Of a stretch of 21,950 nt of DNA, positions 8,434 to 15,871 are shown piece after piece; positions within the stretch are counted from its first letter, which is position 1, and every line of letters begins with the position of its first letter. The stretch comes from Clostridium_AD sp047624165 (GTDB lineage: Bacteria; Bacillota; Clostridia; Clostridiales; Clostridiaceae). The position numbers and the translations under genes are program-made. The DNA lies in NCBI GenBank assembly GCA_047624165.1, contig JBLHPD010000063.1:1-21950 (forward strand), given 5' to 3'. Below the pieces are notes generated by a model. The model was not told the origin of the DNA. It searched no databases and saw nothing but the letters and a program-made list of their open reading frames with translations.

Positions 8434-8889
8434 TTGGATAAAAAAGCTTATAATAAAAAAAATAAAGAACAACTAAAAAAGGTATTAACGCAGACTCAGT
8501 TTGAAGTAACTCAAGAAAATGGCACAGAGCGCCCTTTTGTGAATGAATTTTGGAATAATAATGAACAAGGTATCTATGTAGATATTAATAGTGGAGAGCC
8601 ACTATTTACATCTCTTGATAAATTTGATTCAGGTTGCGGGTGGCCTAGCTTTACGAAGCCAGTGGATGACTACTACGTAAAAGAAAATAAAGATATAACC
8701 CATGGAATGATGAGAACTGAAGTAAGGAGTAAATATGGTGACAGTCATTTAGGACACGTATTCACCGATGGTCCACGCGAAAAAGGTGGATTAAGATATT
8801 GCATAAATAGTGCTTCACTTACGTTTATACCAATTCATAAGCTTTGTGAAGAAGGGTATGGAGAGTATTTAAAAATATTCAAGAAATAA
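8434..8889 (+). CDS. msrB: Peptide-methionine (R)-S-oxide reductase MsrB
   Basis: The 151-aa protein repairs methionine-R-sulfoxide in proteins. It matches the SelR/MsrB family throughout: TQENGTERPFVNEFW near the start, GIYVDINSGEPLF, FDSGCGWPSFTKPV, RSKYGDSHLGHVF and LRYCINSASLTFIP. Cys123 in RYCINS is the catalytic cysteine, and Cys68 in GCGWPSF is the probable resolving cysteine. The paired CxxC zinc sites of other MsrBs are absent. An in-frame TTG at 8398 would add 12 residues, but AAAGGAG at 8420-8426 lies 7 nt before the TTG at 8434, so the latter is taken as the start. It is a single-gene unit ending at a strong terminator. Confidence 0.95.
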   Translation: MDKKAYNKKNKEQLKKVLTQTQFEVTQENGTERPFVNEFWNNNEQGIYVDINSGEPLFTSLDKFDSGCGWPSFTKPVDDYYVKENKDITHGMMRTEVRSKYGDSHLGHVFTDGPREKGGLRYCINSASLTFIPIHKLCEEGYGEYLKIFKK

Positions 8890-8891
8890 TC

Positions 8892-8930
8892 AAAGAGCCC
8901 CCGTGATGTTCACGGATGACTCTTTTTTTT
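8892..8930 (+). terminator. Terminator of msrB, possibly bidirectional
   Basis: The outer stem AAAGAG/CTCTTT and inner stem CCGTGA/TCACGG (loop TGT), separated by an internal loop, are followed on + by eight Ts (8923-8930). The convergent minus-strand gene ends at 8932, and the reverse strand reads CTCTTTGATTATTTC after the stem, so it may also stop that transcript. Confidence 0.85.
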
Positions 8931-8931
8931 A

Positions 8932-10488
8932 TTAATTTATTGATTCCTCGCTATATGTCTTATAATTAGGAGAATCTTCACCAACTAGTTTATTAAGTTT
9001 CCAATTATATCCATTAGTGCTATCGTAAACAAGGAAATATAATGCTACAAAAGAAACACTTTTACTGTTTTTTTCATCTATATAATTTATACTTCCATAA
9101 ACATATTTTATATTTTCAAAGCTTTTCTTAAATGATATCTTAGTACTTTTAAAGCTCTTCGCTTCCTCTGTTGTTATTTTATGGTTATTAGACCACCAGA
9201 AAAGTTGATTACTTCCTTCAATTTCAGCATTAGTAATAGTAGATATTATTGTGGAGTTAGTCATATCGGTTATTTTTCCACTTTCAATTACAGTTTTCGA
9301 TCCATCTAATAAGGCTATCTCGCTGAAAGATATTGAAAAAGTATAATAAGTTGCTAATGCTAAGTTAATTTCTCCTGCCAGATTTTCTCTCTTAGCAGTA
9401 ACATTTAATGTTCCCTTTTCTTCATCAAATTTTTTACCGACTATATTAATACTATTAGTAAAGCTATCCTTTACAGTAAACCCTTTACCTCCAAAAAAAC
9501 TTGAGTAGGATAGGGTTTCTTCAAATCCGTGTTTTCTTATAGGTTCAAGAACCCTTTCATCTGAAAAAGTTGGTGATAAAACTACTTTAAAGTCCTCATT
9601 ACTATTTTTTTCAATGCTTGCAATCGACCAAACTTCATTTTTAAAAATAAGATTACACCTTATCTTCCCTGTAGTAGCCAGAAGCCCGCTGTCTATAGCT
9701 GTTGTCACTAGAATAGCTTCTTTCCCGTTTTCTAAATCCGGTGTTCTTAAACTTATACCAAGACTTTTAACATCTTTGCCACCTAATGTTATTGTTGTAT
9801 CTGCAACAGTGGTACTTAATTTTTTTAATCCATCTAAGAATTTCTTTTGATCCATTCCTACCACTGGTTTTAATTTAGTAACGCCACTCAGTGCAAAATC
9901 ATTAAGTTTCCATTGCTTTTTACCTTCATATGTATATACTAGTGACAATAATGTACTTGCCTCAATTTCACCATTGTTCAAAGTTAATGTTACTTTTATC
10001 TCTTCTTTACTCTTGTCTTTATTCCTACTATCTATACTGAAACTTTTTATATAATCTTTGTTTATTTTTATGCTTGTCCCTTTAGGGAGTGTTACTACTT
10101 TCCCCATTAAGTCTTGTCTTATTCTCACTTCATCTACCGGTTTAACAACAAAATATGTATATGCTAACGCTCCTCCTGCAATAACAAGTAACAGTGCTAA
10201 TATAGGTATAAATACTTTCATACGTATAGATATTTTTTTAAAACTTTCAAAAAACTTATCTCTATTATACTTCCTAATATCTCCTTTTGTTATTACAGGC
10301 ATCGGTAACGTATCCTGATGTACCTTCTCTCTTATGTCCGCATCTGATATATTTCCCGTTTCTATAACTTTATCCGGGATAAGTTCAACTTCCAAATCAA
10401 TTTTCTCTTCTATTTTTGATCCACAATATGGGCAAAAATTTAATCCGTCAATATTGGTAAATTCATTCTTACAGCTGTTGCAAATCAT
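8932..10488 (-). CDS. Zinc-ribbon, single-pass membrane protein of unknown function
   Basis: The 518-aa protein begins with a CxxC-x12-CxxC zinc ribbon (Cys3, Cys6, Cys19, Cys22; ending CPYCGSK), then an acidic cytoplasmic linker, a basic stretch and one TM helix (about 92-114). About 400 residues follow, predicted outside the cell. The exterior part is beta-rich, with repeated patterns of a long strand segment ending in a Trp or Lys-rich strand (KKQWKLNDF, NEVWSIASIE, YNWKLNKLV), suggesting three or more related domains. The architecture recalls TcaA/YvbJ-like zinc-ribbon membrane proteins, but I cannot assign a family. SD GGAGGG precedes the ATG by 5 nt. It is a monocistronic unit with its own promoter. 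Confidence 0.8.
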   Translation of the reverse strand: MICNSCKNEFTNIDGLNFCPYCGSKIEEKIDLEVELIPDKVIETGNISDADIREKVHQDTLPMPVITKGDIRKYNRDKFFESFKKISIRMKVFIPILALLLVIAGGALAYTYFVVKPVDEVRIRQDLMGKVVTLPKGTSIKINKDYIKSFSIDSRNKDKSKEEIKVTLTLNNGEIEASTLLSLVYTYEGKKQWKLNDFALSGVTKLKPVVGMDQKKFLDGLKKLSTTVADTTITLGGKDVKSLGISLRTPDLENGKEAILVTTAIDSGLLATTGKIRCNLIFKNEVWSIASIEKNSNEDFKVVLSPTFSDERVLEPIRKHGFEETLSYSSFFGGKGFTVKDSFTNSINIVGKKFDEEKGTLNVTAKRENLAGEINLALATYYTFSISFSEIALLDGSKTVIESGKITDMTNSTIISTITNAEIEGSNQLFWWSNNHKITTEEAKSFKSTKISFKKSFENIKYVYGSINYIDEKNSKSVSFVALYFLVYDSTNGYNWKLNKLVGEDSPNYKTYSEESIN

Positions 10489-10541
10489 TTATTCCCTCCA
10501 AACATTTATATAAATCATAAATAAACAATATGTTTCAATAT

Positions 10542-10570
10542 ATTATAGCGTGTTTGAATATTATATTCAA
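10542..10570 (-). promoter_or_regulatory. Sigma-A promoter of the zinc-ribbon gene
   Basis: On the minus strand TTGAAT (10565-10570), a 17-bp spacer and a perfect TATAAT (10542-10547) lie about 50 nt upstream of the ATG. Confidence 0.65.
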
Positions 10571-10655
10571 ACATATTCACGTTACTGATTACAAATATTA
10601 TTAAAAAATATGATAAATAATAAGATAAATTATATAAATTTTATTAAATCAATTT

Positions 10656-10691
10656 AAAAAAATTAAGCGGAGAATGATCTCTGCTTAATTT
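10656..10691 (-). terminator. Terminator of the SASP gene
   Basis: A 14-bp stem with one G-U pair (arms 10660-10673 and 10678-10691) and a 4-nt loop is followed on the minus strand by TTTTT. It begins about 20 nt after the SASP stop codon. Confidence 0.85.
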
Positions 10692-10710
10692 CTGAAATAT
10701 CTTTGTTTGC

Positions 10711-10938
10711 TTATTTGTTATTATCCACCATGTTTTTTTCTGCTGCTGCTACCATTCTCTTTACCATCTCTCCACCAACATTACCTGAATTTCTTATTTT
10801 GCTTACGGCATTACTAGTCACATCTCCCATATATACATTTTTGCTTTGAAAGTTTTCTAGTGCCATATCTTCTGCTACTTCCATCTTAAACTTTTCAAGT
10901 TTTCCAGCTGCTTCTGGTACTAATGTTCTTTTAGTCAA
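10711..10938 (-). CDS. Alpha/beta-type small acid-soluble spore protein
   Basis: The 75-aa protein coats and protects DNA in the dormant spore and is degraded at germination. It has both family hallmarks: the germination-protease region LEKFKMEVAEDMAL, where cleavage is expected beside the Glu of MEVAE, and the C-terminal DNA-binding helix NVGGEMVKRMVAAAEKNM. The central GD-x-x-S-N segment is also typical. Translation starts at TTG (10936-10938), supported by a near-perfect SD AGGAGGT at 10945-10951, 6 nt away. Expression would be expected in the forespore under sigma-G, but I could not pick a convincing sigma-G promoter upstream. It shows the organism is a spore former. Confidence 0.93.
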   Translation of the reverse strand: MTKRTLVPEAAGKLEKFKMEVAEDMALENFQSKNVYMGDVTSNAVSKIRNSGNVGGEMVKRMVAAAEKNMVDNNK

Positions 10939-11122
10939 TTTACTACCTCCTATAATATTATTTTCTAGATATCAAAGACATATTGTAATAAATTTTGTCT
11001 CTATCTTGTATATCTACCATTAGTATTTTTTAAAACGAATTTTTTATTCAAAATTAACTTAATTTTATTGTCTAATACACTCTAGGTATTCTTATAACCC
11101 TGAACAACAAAGCTTTACAACG

Positions 11123-11152
11123 AAAAAACTACCGAAATATATTCAGTAGTTT
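11123..11152 (-). terminator. Terminator of the diguanylate cyclase gene
   Basis: An 11-bp stem including one G-U pair (11126-11136 with 11142-11152), loop TATAT, is followed by a U-run on the minus strand. It lies 6 nt after the GGDEF gene stop. Confidence 0.8.
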
Positions 11153-11158
11153 CACTTT

Positions 11159-12805
11159 TTACAGTATATTTTTATTTTTTAAAATAACTTTGTTTCGTCC
11201 TTCATTTTTAGCTTTATAAAGTTCTTCATCAGCAATTAAATACATATCTTGCGAGCTATCAAAATCTGAGATGCATCCAAATACTCCTCCTATACTAATG
11301 GTTACAGGGTAACACTCGTTATTCCAAATATAATTAATACCAAGCTTCTCAATAGAACTTCTAAGTAGCTCTGTAAGGTCTAATACATCCTTGAATTTAG
11401 TGTCTTTAATAAAGCATACGAATTCTTCTCCACCAAATCTTCCAACTATTCCATATCTGTTCCCCAAAACCCTCTTTAAACAGTCTGCAATTTTTTTAAG
11501 ACATGTATCACCTTCAATGTGGCCATAATAATCATTATAACGCTTAAAATAGTCAATATCTATCATTAAAAGTGCTGAATTAATGGGTTCTATTTCGCTT
11601 TCCTTCCACACCTGGGAGAGATAATTCTTTACCCCTCTCCTATTAGGTATATGGGTAAGTTCATCAGAGATTACCTCTACTCTTAAATTTCTATTTGCTT
11701 TTTCCATTTTATCGAGAAGTAGGTTTTGATTCCCAATATCCTTCTCCAATTGTTTATTTAATTTTGTAATCTTTTCAGCTTCCTCTCCACTAAATAATTT
11801 ATTAAGCTCAATTTTTATTATTTCAAGTTTATGAGAGACCACCGTTGTTTCTATTTCCTGTTCCATTAAATGATATCTTTTATAAAATTCAAGGGATAAT
11901 CTAAAATCCCCTTTTCTTTCATAAAATTCAGTTATAATTTTATATATTTCACTTAATTTTTTTCCAGCATTTATTTCTTCTCCGTATATAATAGCTTTAT
12001 ATAGATACGATAAGAAAAGTTCTTCATTTTCAAGCATTTCAAGCTCTGCCATGTTTATTAGTACATATATTATAAAAAACTTATTTTCTATCCCCTCTAA
12101 TTGAGAAAACGCATTATTATAACACTCTCTTGCCTTATCATATTCCTCGCGGATAAAATGAATTTTCCCTATACTGTTTTCAACCTCTGAAAGAGCAGTA
12201 ATATTGTTATGATTAATTAAAATGTCATAACTTTTTTTATAACATTCAAAGCTGTAAGTGAAATCTTTCTTTCTAAAATATATCGCACCCATGTTTTCTA
12301 ATATAACTGCTTGGCTAGTCATATAATCATATTTTTCACACAAATTGAATGCTTTATTGTAAAAACTTAATGCTTCTTCAAGGTTGCCAACTTCTTTATA
12401 AACCTCACCCATATTATTCAACACTTTACTCATCGTAAGATAATCTTCTGTCTCTTCTAATAGATGTAATGCTCTTAAAAAATTTTCAAGTGCTCGTTCA
12501 TACATGGCATTATAAAAATATACAATCCCTATAAGATTCAAAGTTCCTGCTAATTCTATAGGGTTATCATAAATCTTAAATATCTTATAAGCGTCGAAAG
12601 CATAATTAAAACAATCATTAAGTTTTGTCATTGACCTACATGCGAGTGCCATGGCAAACAATGCATAAGCCTCTTCATGCCTTATCTTATTTGCTTTTGC
12701 AATATCATAAGCTTCCTTACTCATATCAAAAGCAAGGCTTGGCTGCTTAACTGAAATCTTTTTTGCCTCTTTGATTTTATTCATAACCGCTTCTGCAATA
12801 TCCAT
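11159..12805 (-). CDS. TPR-coiled coil-GGDEF diguanylate cyclase
   Basis: This soluble protein of 548 aa has no TM segment. Residues about 40-325 are helical tetratricopeptide repeats (for example GTLNLIGIVYFYNAMYERAL and NMGEVYKEVGNLEEALSFY), a protein-interaction platform. A coiled-coil stalk (about 335-380) leads into a GGDEF domain beginning DELTHIPNRRG. The catalytic motif GGEEF is at 458-462 and the metal-binding MIDIDYFKRYND is intact, so it should make cyclic di-GMP from two GTP. The RxxD inhibitory site is missing upstream of GGEEF (the segment reads NRYGIVGRF), so product feedback is probably absent. A GTG at 12817 is also in frame but abuts the G-run. SD GGGGGGTGA suits the ATG at 12803-12805 better. 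It lies near csrA1 and the flagellin region, consistent with motility/biofilm switching. Confidence 0.92.
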   Translation of the reverse strand: MDIAEAVMNKIKEAKKISVKQPSLAFDMSKEAYDIAKANKIRHEEAYALFAMALACRSMTKLNDCFNYAFDAYKIFKIYDNPIELAGTLNLIGIVYFYNAMYERALENFLRALHLLEETEDYLTMSKVLNNMGEVYKEVGNLEEALSFYNKAFNLCEKYDYMTSQAVILENMGAIYFRKKDFTYSFECYKKSYDILINHNNITALSEVENSIGKIHFIREEYDKARECYNNAFSQLEGIENKFFIIYVLINMAELEMLENEELFLSYLYKAIIYGEEINAGKKLSEIYKIITEFYERKGDFRLSLEFYKRYHLMEQEIETTVVSHKLEIIKIELNKLFSGEEAEKITKLNKQLEKDIGNQNLLLDKMEKANRNLRVEVISDELTHIPNRRGVKNYLSQVWKESEIEPINSALLMIDIDYFKRYNDYYGHIEGDTCLKKIADCLKRVLGNRYGIVGRFGGEEFVCFIKDTKFKDVLDLTELLRSSIEKLGINYIWNNECYPVTISIGGVFGCISDFDSSQDMYLIADEELYKAKNEGRNKVILKNKNIL

Positions 12806-13017
12806 TATAATAATCACCCCCCAGAATATAAAATTATTACATGGTATTTTTTAAAGCGTTAATCTGAAAATTTCTTTGTCATCAGTTTTTCTATTTGACT
12901 CGCCGTCATTGGCTTTATTTATATATTTAATTATTCTACATATTTTACATTTTCCCTTTTTATTTTAAGTTATATGCTAAAATTAGTCGATTTTGTATAT
13001 ACATGTATTTTTAAAAT

Positions 13018-13048
13018 AAAAAAAAGGCAACCAAGTTAATCGCCCTTT
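13018..13048 (-). terminator. Second minus-strand terminator downstream of csrA1
   Basis: The stem AAAGGGCGA / TTGCCTTT, with one bulged G and one G-U pair and a 9-nt loop, is followed by eight Us (As 13018-13025 on +). It follows another terminator with no recognisable gene between, so it is a back-up or the end of a small RNA. Confidence 0.7.
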
Positions 13049-13108
13049 ACTAATGTAAATATTTTTTCTTTTGCAAATTTTAAAATAGAATAGTACATTG
13101 CTTAATAC

Positions 13109-13144
13109 AAAACCACCGAATTATTATTATCTAATCGGTGGTTT
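13109..13144 (-). terminator. Terminator of csrA1
   Basis: A perfect 10-bp stem, AAACCACCGA / TCGGTGGTTT (13110-13119 with 13135-13144), starts 5 nt after the csrA1 stop. It is followed by TTTTGTATT, a modest U-tract. Confidence 0.75.
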
Positions 13145-13149
13145 CATTA

Positions 13150-13326
13150 TTATACTACAATTTCATTTTCAATATCTTTATTTACAACACCATCTCTTAG
13201 GATTACAACATTTTTGGGGGCATCAATTAATACTCTGATGGTGCGGTCCTTAACTTTTATAAATTTGATTATAATATCATCATTAAATGTAATTTTTTCA
13301 CCTGTTTTTATCCCTAATACAAGCAT
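13150..13326 (-). CDS. csrA: CsrA-like RNA-binding regulator (paralogue 1)
   Basis: The encoded protein is 58 aa. It begins MLVLGIKTGEKITF and contains RVLIDAPKNVVILRDGV, the CsrA/RsmA fold of five strands and one helix. Leu4 and Arg44, central to RNA binding in E. coli CsrA, are kept. The usual T-R-R/K at 5-7 is G-I-K here, so RNA recognition may be altered. It lacks the longer C-terminal tail of Bacillus CsrA. SD AAGGAGG at 13334-13340 lies 7 nt from the ATG inside a CsrA-like GGA site, suggesting autoregulation. It lies 124 nt after the LytTR regulator on the same strand with no clear terminator between, so read-through is possible. CsrA dimers bind GGA motifs near ribosome-binding sites to repress translation, including that of flagellin in Bacillus. 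Confidence 0.85.
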   Translation of the reverse strand: MLVLGIKTGEKITFNDDIIIKFIKVKDRTIRVLIDAPKNVVILRDGVVNKDIENEIVV

Positions 13327-13329
13327 TTA

Positions 13330-13341
13330 ACATCCTCCTTG
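13330..13341 (-). promoter_or_regulatory. CsrA-type GGA site overlapping the csrA1 ribosome-binding site
   Basis: On the minus strand the leader reads CAAGGAGGATGT directly before the start codon. It combines the SD (AAGGAGG) with both halves of the CsrA consensus (CARGGA and GGATGT). Binding here would block ribosome loading. No stable hairpin encloses it. Confidence 0.45.
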
Positions 13342-13352
13342 ACAAAAGATTT

Positions 13353-13373
13353 AATTGATTATCTCAATCAATT
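13353..13373. repeat. Inverted repeat upstream of csrA1
   Basis: AATTGATT / AATCAATT forms a perfect 8-bp stem around a 5-nt centre (ATCTC on +). It overlaps the predicted transcription start of the csrA1 promoter, so it may be a protein operator, or a 5' hairpin in transcripts arriving from the LytTR gene. Confidence 0.4.
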
Positions 13374-13402
13374 TCTATATCAGAATGTTATCATAAAAAC
13401 AA
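13374..13402 (-). promoter_or_regulatory. Candidate promoter of csrA1
   Basis: On the minus strand TTGTTT (13397-13402), a 17-bp spacer and TATAGA (13374-13379) give a mediocre sigma-A match. Spacing and position support it more than the hexamers do. Confidence 0.35.
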
Positions 13403-13450
13403 GTAAGTAAATGTTTATTGTAATAATCCGCTCATTAAATGTATAAATTT

Positions 13451-14185
13451 CTACATTTTTTTTAGAAGATAGTCAAAATGCTGTTGCCTTATCTGCGAGA
13501 TATTATAACTTATAGGTATTTTTATTTTATTCTCCATAATAAAAATATTGCCTTCTATCTTTAAACTATTTTCCATATTAACACAGTAACTCTTATGACA
13601 CCTCATAAATCTTTCATCTGTAAGTTTAATACAAATTTCATCTAATTTACCATAAAATGTCAAAGTACTATTATTCTTAGTATGTAAATGAATACGCCTT
13701 TTTTCACTTTCTAAAAATGTAATATCACTAAATTTAATTTTAAAATTTCCTTGCTTATTTTTAATAGCCACATAATTATTATTATCTTTATTTATGCTTT
13801 CAATTACTTGCGACAAAGCATAATATAATTTGTGTTTATCAACTGGTTTTAATAAATAATTAAAAGCTTGAACCTCATAACTGTCAATAGCGTGTTCCTT
13901 AGATGAAGTTATGAAAATAATTCTACACTCTTTATCATATTCTCTAAGTTTTTTTGCAGTTTCAATTCCATTTGAAAACTCCATATAAACATCTAAAAAT
14001 ACTATATCTATATCTATATTATTCTTTGAGTTACTTATATATTCTATTAAATCGTCACCATCAATAAAGCTGGTGACTTTATAAGTTGTAGACCGATTTC
14101 CCATATATTCCTTAACCATACAAATTAAAACTTCATTTTCCCCTACATTATCATCACAAACTACAATATTTAAAATATTAATCAC
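13451..14185 (-). CDS. LytTR-family response regulator (AgrA-like)
   Basis: The 244-aa protein has a receiver domain (1-125) with acidic D11-D12, phosphoacceptor Asp65 (IVFLDVYM) and Lys117 in LLKPV. A LytTR DNA-binding domain (about 138-240) follows, recognised by FLESEKRRIHLHT, the segment ERFMRCHKSYCVNM and a basic C-terminus. It should bind direct-repeat promoter sites when phosphorylated. It is divergent from the AgrC-like kinase gene, which is its probable partner. The start is weakly defined: GTG at 14183-14185 fits the domain boundary, but only AAGAAG lies nearby as SD. No AgrB/AgrD-like genes are in the window. Confidence 0.9.
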   Translation of the reverse strand: MINILNIVVCDDNVGENEVLICMVKEYMGNRSTTYKVTSFIDGDDLIEYISNSKNNIDIDIVFLDVYMEFSNGIETAKKLREYDKECRIIFITSSKEHAIDSYEVQAFNYLLKPVDKHKLYYALSQVIESINKDNNNYVAIKNKQGNFKIKFSDITFLESEKRRIHLHTKNNSTLTFYGKLDEICIKLTDERFMRCHKSYCVNMENSLKIEGNIFIMENKIKIPISYNISQIRQQHFDYLLKKM

Positions 14186-14368
14186 CTGCTTCTTATTTAA
14201 AATAGATTTGTACCTAACTTACCTCTGTTAAATTGTATAATATTTAATATAAAATTGCTATATAAATATTGTTTTATTAATGCATTTATTGTAGAATTAA
14301 TGAGTATATTACAAAATTCATATATAACTAATCTTAAACTACAATTTTTAATACTAAAGGAGCAACTG

Positions 14369-15697
14369 ATGCTTATGAATTCACTATTTGGTTTAATACC
14401 AGTGCTAATTTCTTATCTTCTAGATCTTGTATTTATATACATGCTTTTGACAACTTGTAGATCTAGAATCGTAAATATACTTACTTGGGTATCTAATATT
14501 ATCTTATCATTTGGGTTATTCGTTATTATAACTAGATTGGGATTTATGAATGTGTTTGTGGGCTATCTATTAGGTTGCACAGCAATTGTTTGTGATATAT
14601 TTCTTTTTAAAGAAGAATACTATAAAATAATATTTGTATCATTGGGAATATGGAGTATATCCTCCTTTTTTTCATCCGCAGCTATAAGTATATCTAACCT
14701 TTTTTTTAAGGCATCACCTTATATTGTATTTTCAAATCCATCACATAACGTAGTGTTTTTTAGATGTTTGGTTGATATTTTCATGTATATATCATTTATA
14801 TATTTTTTTTATCTTTACATTAGAAAGCCTATGAGAAAGGTGTTAAATCTTTCTAGTAAAATAAATTATTTTTATTATACCATTCCTTCCGTTGCATTTG
14901 TTCTCTTTTGTGCGGTTTTTGGTCCAACAAAAGAACATAATACATTTTTGGGCTTTATTCTTATGGTTATTATGTTTTTTATAATAATCTCTTTATATTA
15001 CTTAATATTTTCTTCAATATATCATACCTATAATAACGATTTACTTGAAATCAGGCTTGATGCTTCGAGTAAACAATACGAAGTGCAAAAGGAATATTAT
15101 AAACTACTTAATGATGACATAGAAAAATCAAAAGCCCATAAACATGATATTCACCATCATTTATATACTATTTCCTCATTAACTGCTAATAAAGATTATG
15201 ATACCCTTGAAAAATATATGTCAAAATTGATGTTTGTACATAAGGAAGTTTCCATCGATAGATTATCTATGCACCCTGTTGTAGATGCAGTAATACAAAG
15301 ATATATACGTATTGCAAAAGCAAATAACATATTTATTTCAACTGTAATTAATATACCTGAAAATATAGCTATTGATAGCTATGATTTATGTATAATATTA
15401 GGAAACTGTCTTGAGAATTCAATAGAAGCATGTTCAATGATGGTAGAATCTTGTAATAGATATATTAGCGTTAAAACATCTATGGTTAGAAATAATTTAC
15501 TTATTGATATTGAAAATAGTTTTAATGGGGTTATTAATATAGAAAATAGTATGATAATCACTACTAAAAATGATGGACAACCCCCTGGTATAGGTCTTAA
15601 AAATGTAAGGGCCATTGTAAATAATTATAAAGGAAATATGAATATCACTTATTTAGATAATAAATTTAGAGTTTCTATTATGATTTGCACTAAGTAA
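14369..15697 (+). CDS. AgrC-like quorum-sensing histidine kinase (GHKL family)
   Basis: The N-terminal half (about 1-230) has roughly six membrane helices, as in AgrC-type peptide receptors. A coiled segment leads to the phospho-acceptor region AHKHDIHHHL (probable His259) and a GHKL ATPase with N box GNCLENSIEAC (about 346-356) and G box PGIGLKNVRAIV (about 405-417). The reading frame is open from an ATG at 14255, but the first 38 codons there are AT-rich leader. AAAGGAG at 14356-14362 lies 6 nt before the ATG at 14369, which I take as the start (442 aa). It is transcribed away from the LytTR regulator. AgrC homologues sense secreted cyclic peptides; the ligand here is unknown because no peptide gene is visible. 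Confidence 0.9.
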   Translation: MLMNSLFGLIPVLISYLLDLVFIYMLLTTCRSRIVNILTWVSNIILSFGLFVIITRLGFMNVFVGYLLGCTAIVCDIFLFKEEYYKIIFVSLGIWSISSFFSSAAISISNLFFKASPYIVFSNPSHNVVFFRCLVDIFMYISFIYFFYLYIRKPMRKVLNLSSKINYFYYTIPSVAFVLFCAVFGPTKEHNTFLGFILMVIMFFIIISLYYLIFSSIYHTYNNDLLEIRLDASSKQYEVQKEYYKLLNDDIEKSKAHKHDIHHHLYTISSLTANKDYDTLEKYMSKLMFVHKEVSIDRLSMHPVVDAVIQRYIRIAKANNIFISTVINIPENIAIDSYDLCIILGNCLENSIEACSMMVESCNRYISVKTSMVRNNLLIDIENSFNGVINIENSMIITTKNDGQPPGIGLKNVRAIVNNYKGNMNITYLDNKFRVSIMICTK

Positions 15698-15752
15698 GTA
15701 TCCAAAGCGTAGGTGATATAATTAATGTAAGTCTAGAATCTACTTTCGTTTT

Positions 15753-15788
15753 CTAGTGCATTATCATTGATAGTGCTCCTATGTCCAT
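15753..15788 (-). pseudogene. Possible remnant of a yjfB-like putative motility gene
   Basis: A well-placed SD AGGAGGT (15793-15799) precedes ATG and the codons for MDIGALSMIMH, then TAG. The sequence resembles the N-terminus of the short YjfB putative-motility family (M-D-I-x-x-L-S-M-x-x-x). The next codons (KTKVDSRL) could continue it if the TAG were CAG, but similarity soon fades. It lies just beyond the flagellin terminator, a fitting context. It could instead be a tiny peptide gene or chance; family identity is from memory. Confidence 0.4.
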
Positions 15789-15817
15789 GATTACCTCCTA
15801 ATATGCCGTATTATATT

Positions 15818-15843
15818 AAAAAGCCAGAGCTTTCACCCTGACT
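15818..15843 (-). terminator. Terminator of the flagellin gene
   Basis: Arms AGTCAGG / TCTGGCT (15837-15843 with 15822-15828), with two G-U pairs, are followed by TTTTT on the minus strand, about 28 nt after the flagellin stop. It could act weakly on the converging AgrC-like transcript as well. Confidence 0.65.
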
Positions 15844-15871
15844 GATTAATATTACTTTATAATCTTATCAA

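Larger units (their letters stand above)
12806..13149 (-). other. Intergenic region between csrA1 and the GGDEF gene
   Basis: This 344-nt gap holds the SD of the GGDEF gene and two successive minus-strand terminators (13109-13144 and 13018-13048). Between them and the GGDEF start the sequence is AT-rich, with no clear promoter. A 16-codon minus-strand frame (12859-12909, MTASQIEKLMTKKFSD) lacks an SD. Confidence 0.6.

Noticed and set aside
12859..12909. Minus-strand 16-codon frame MTASQIEKLMTKKFSD
   Set aside because: It looks protein-like but has no SD and an in-frame stop closely upstream; insufficient to call a gene.
13110..13144. CsrB/RsmZ-type small RNA near csrA1
   Set aside because: The intergenic hairpins lack repeated GGA loops; they are ordinary terminators.
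14255..14368. 38-residue N-terminal extension of the AgrC-like kinase
   Set aside because: No SD before 14255, whereas AAAGGAG precedes the ATG at 14369.
15758..15776. Hairpin GCATTATC-ATT-GATAGTGC as terminator of the AgrC-like gene
   Set aside because: It has a G-U pair and no T-run follows on the plus strand; it overlaps the yjfB-like remnant.
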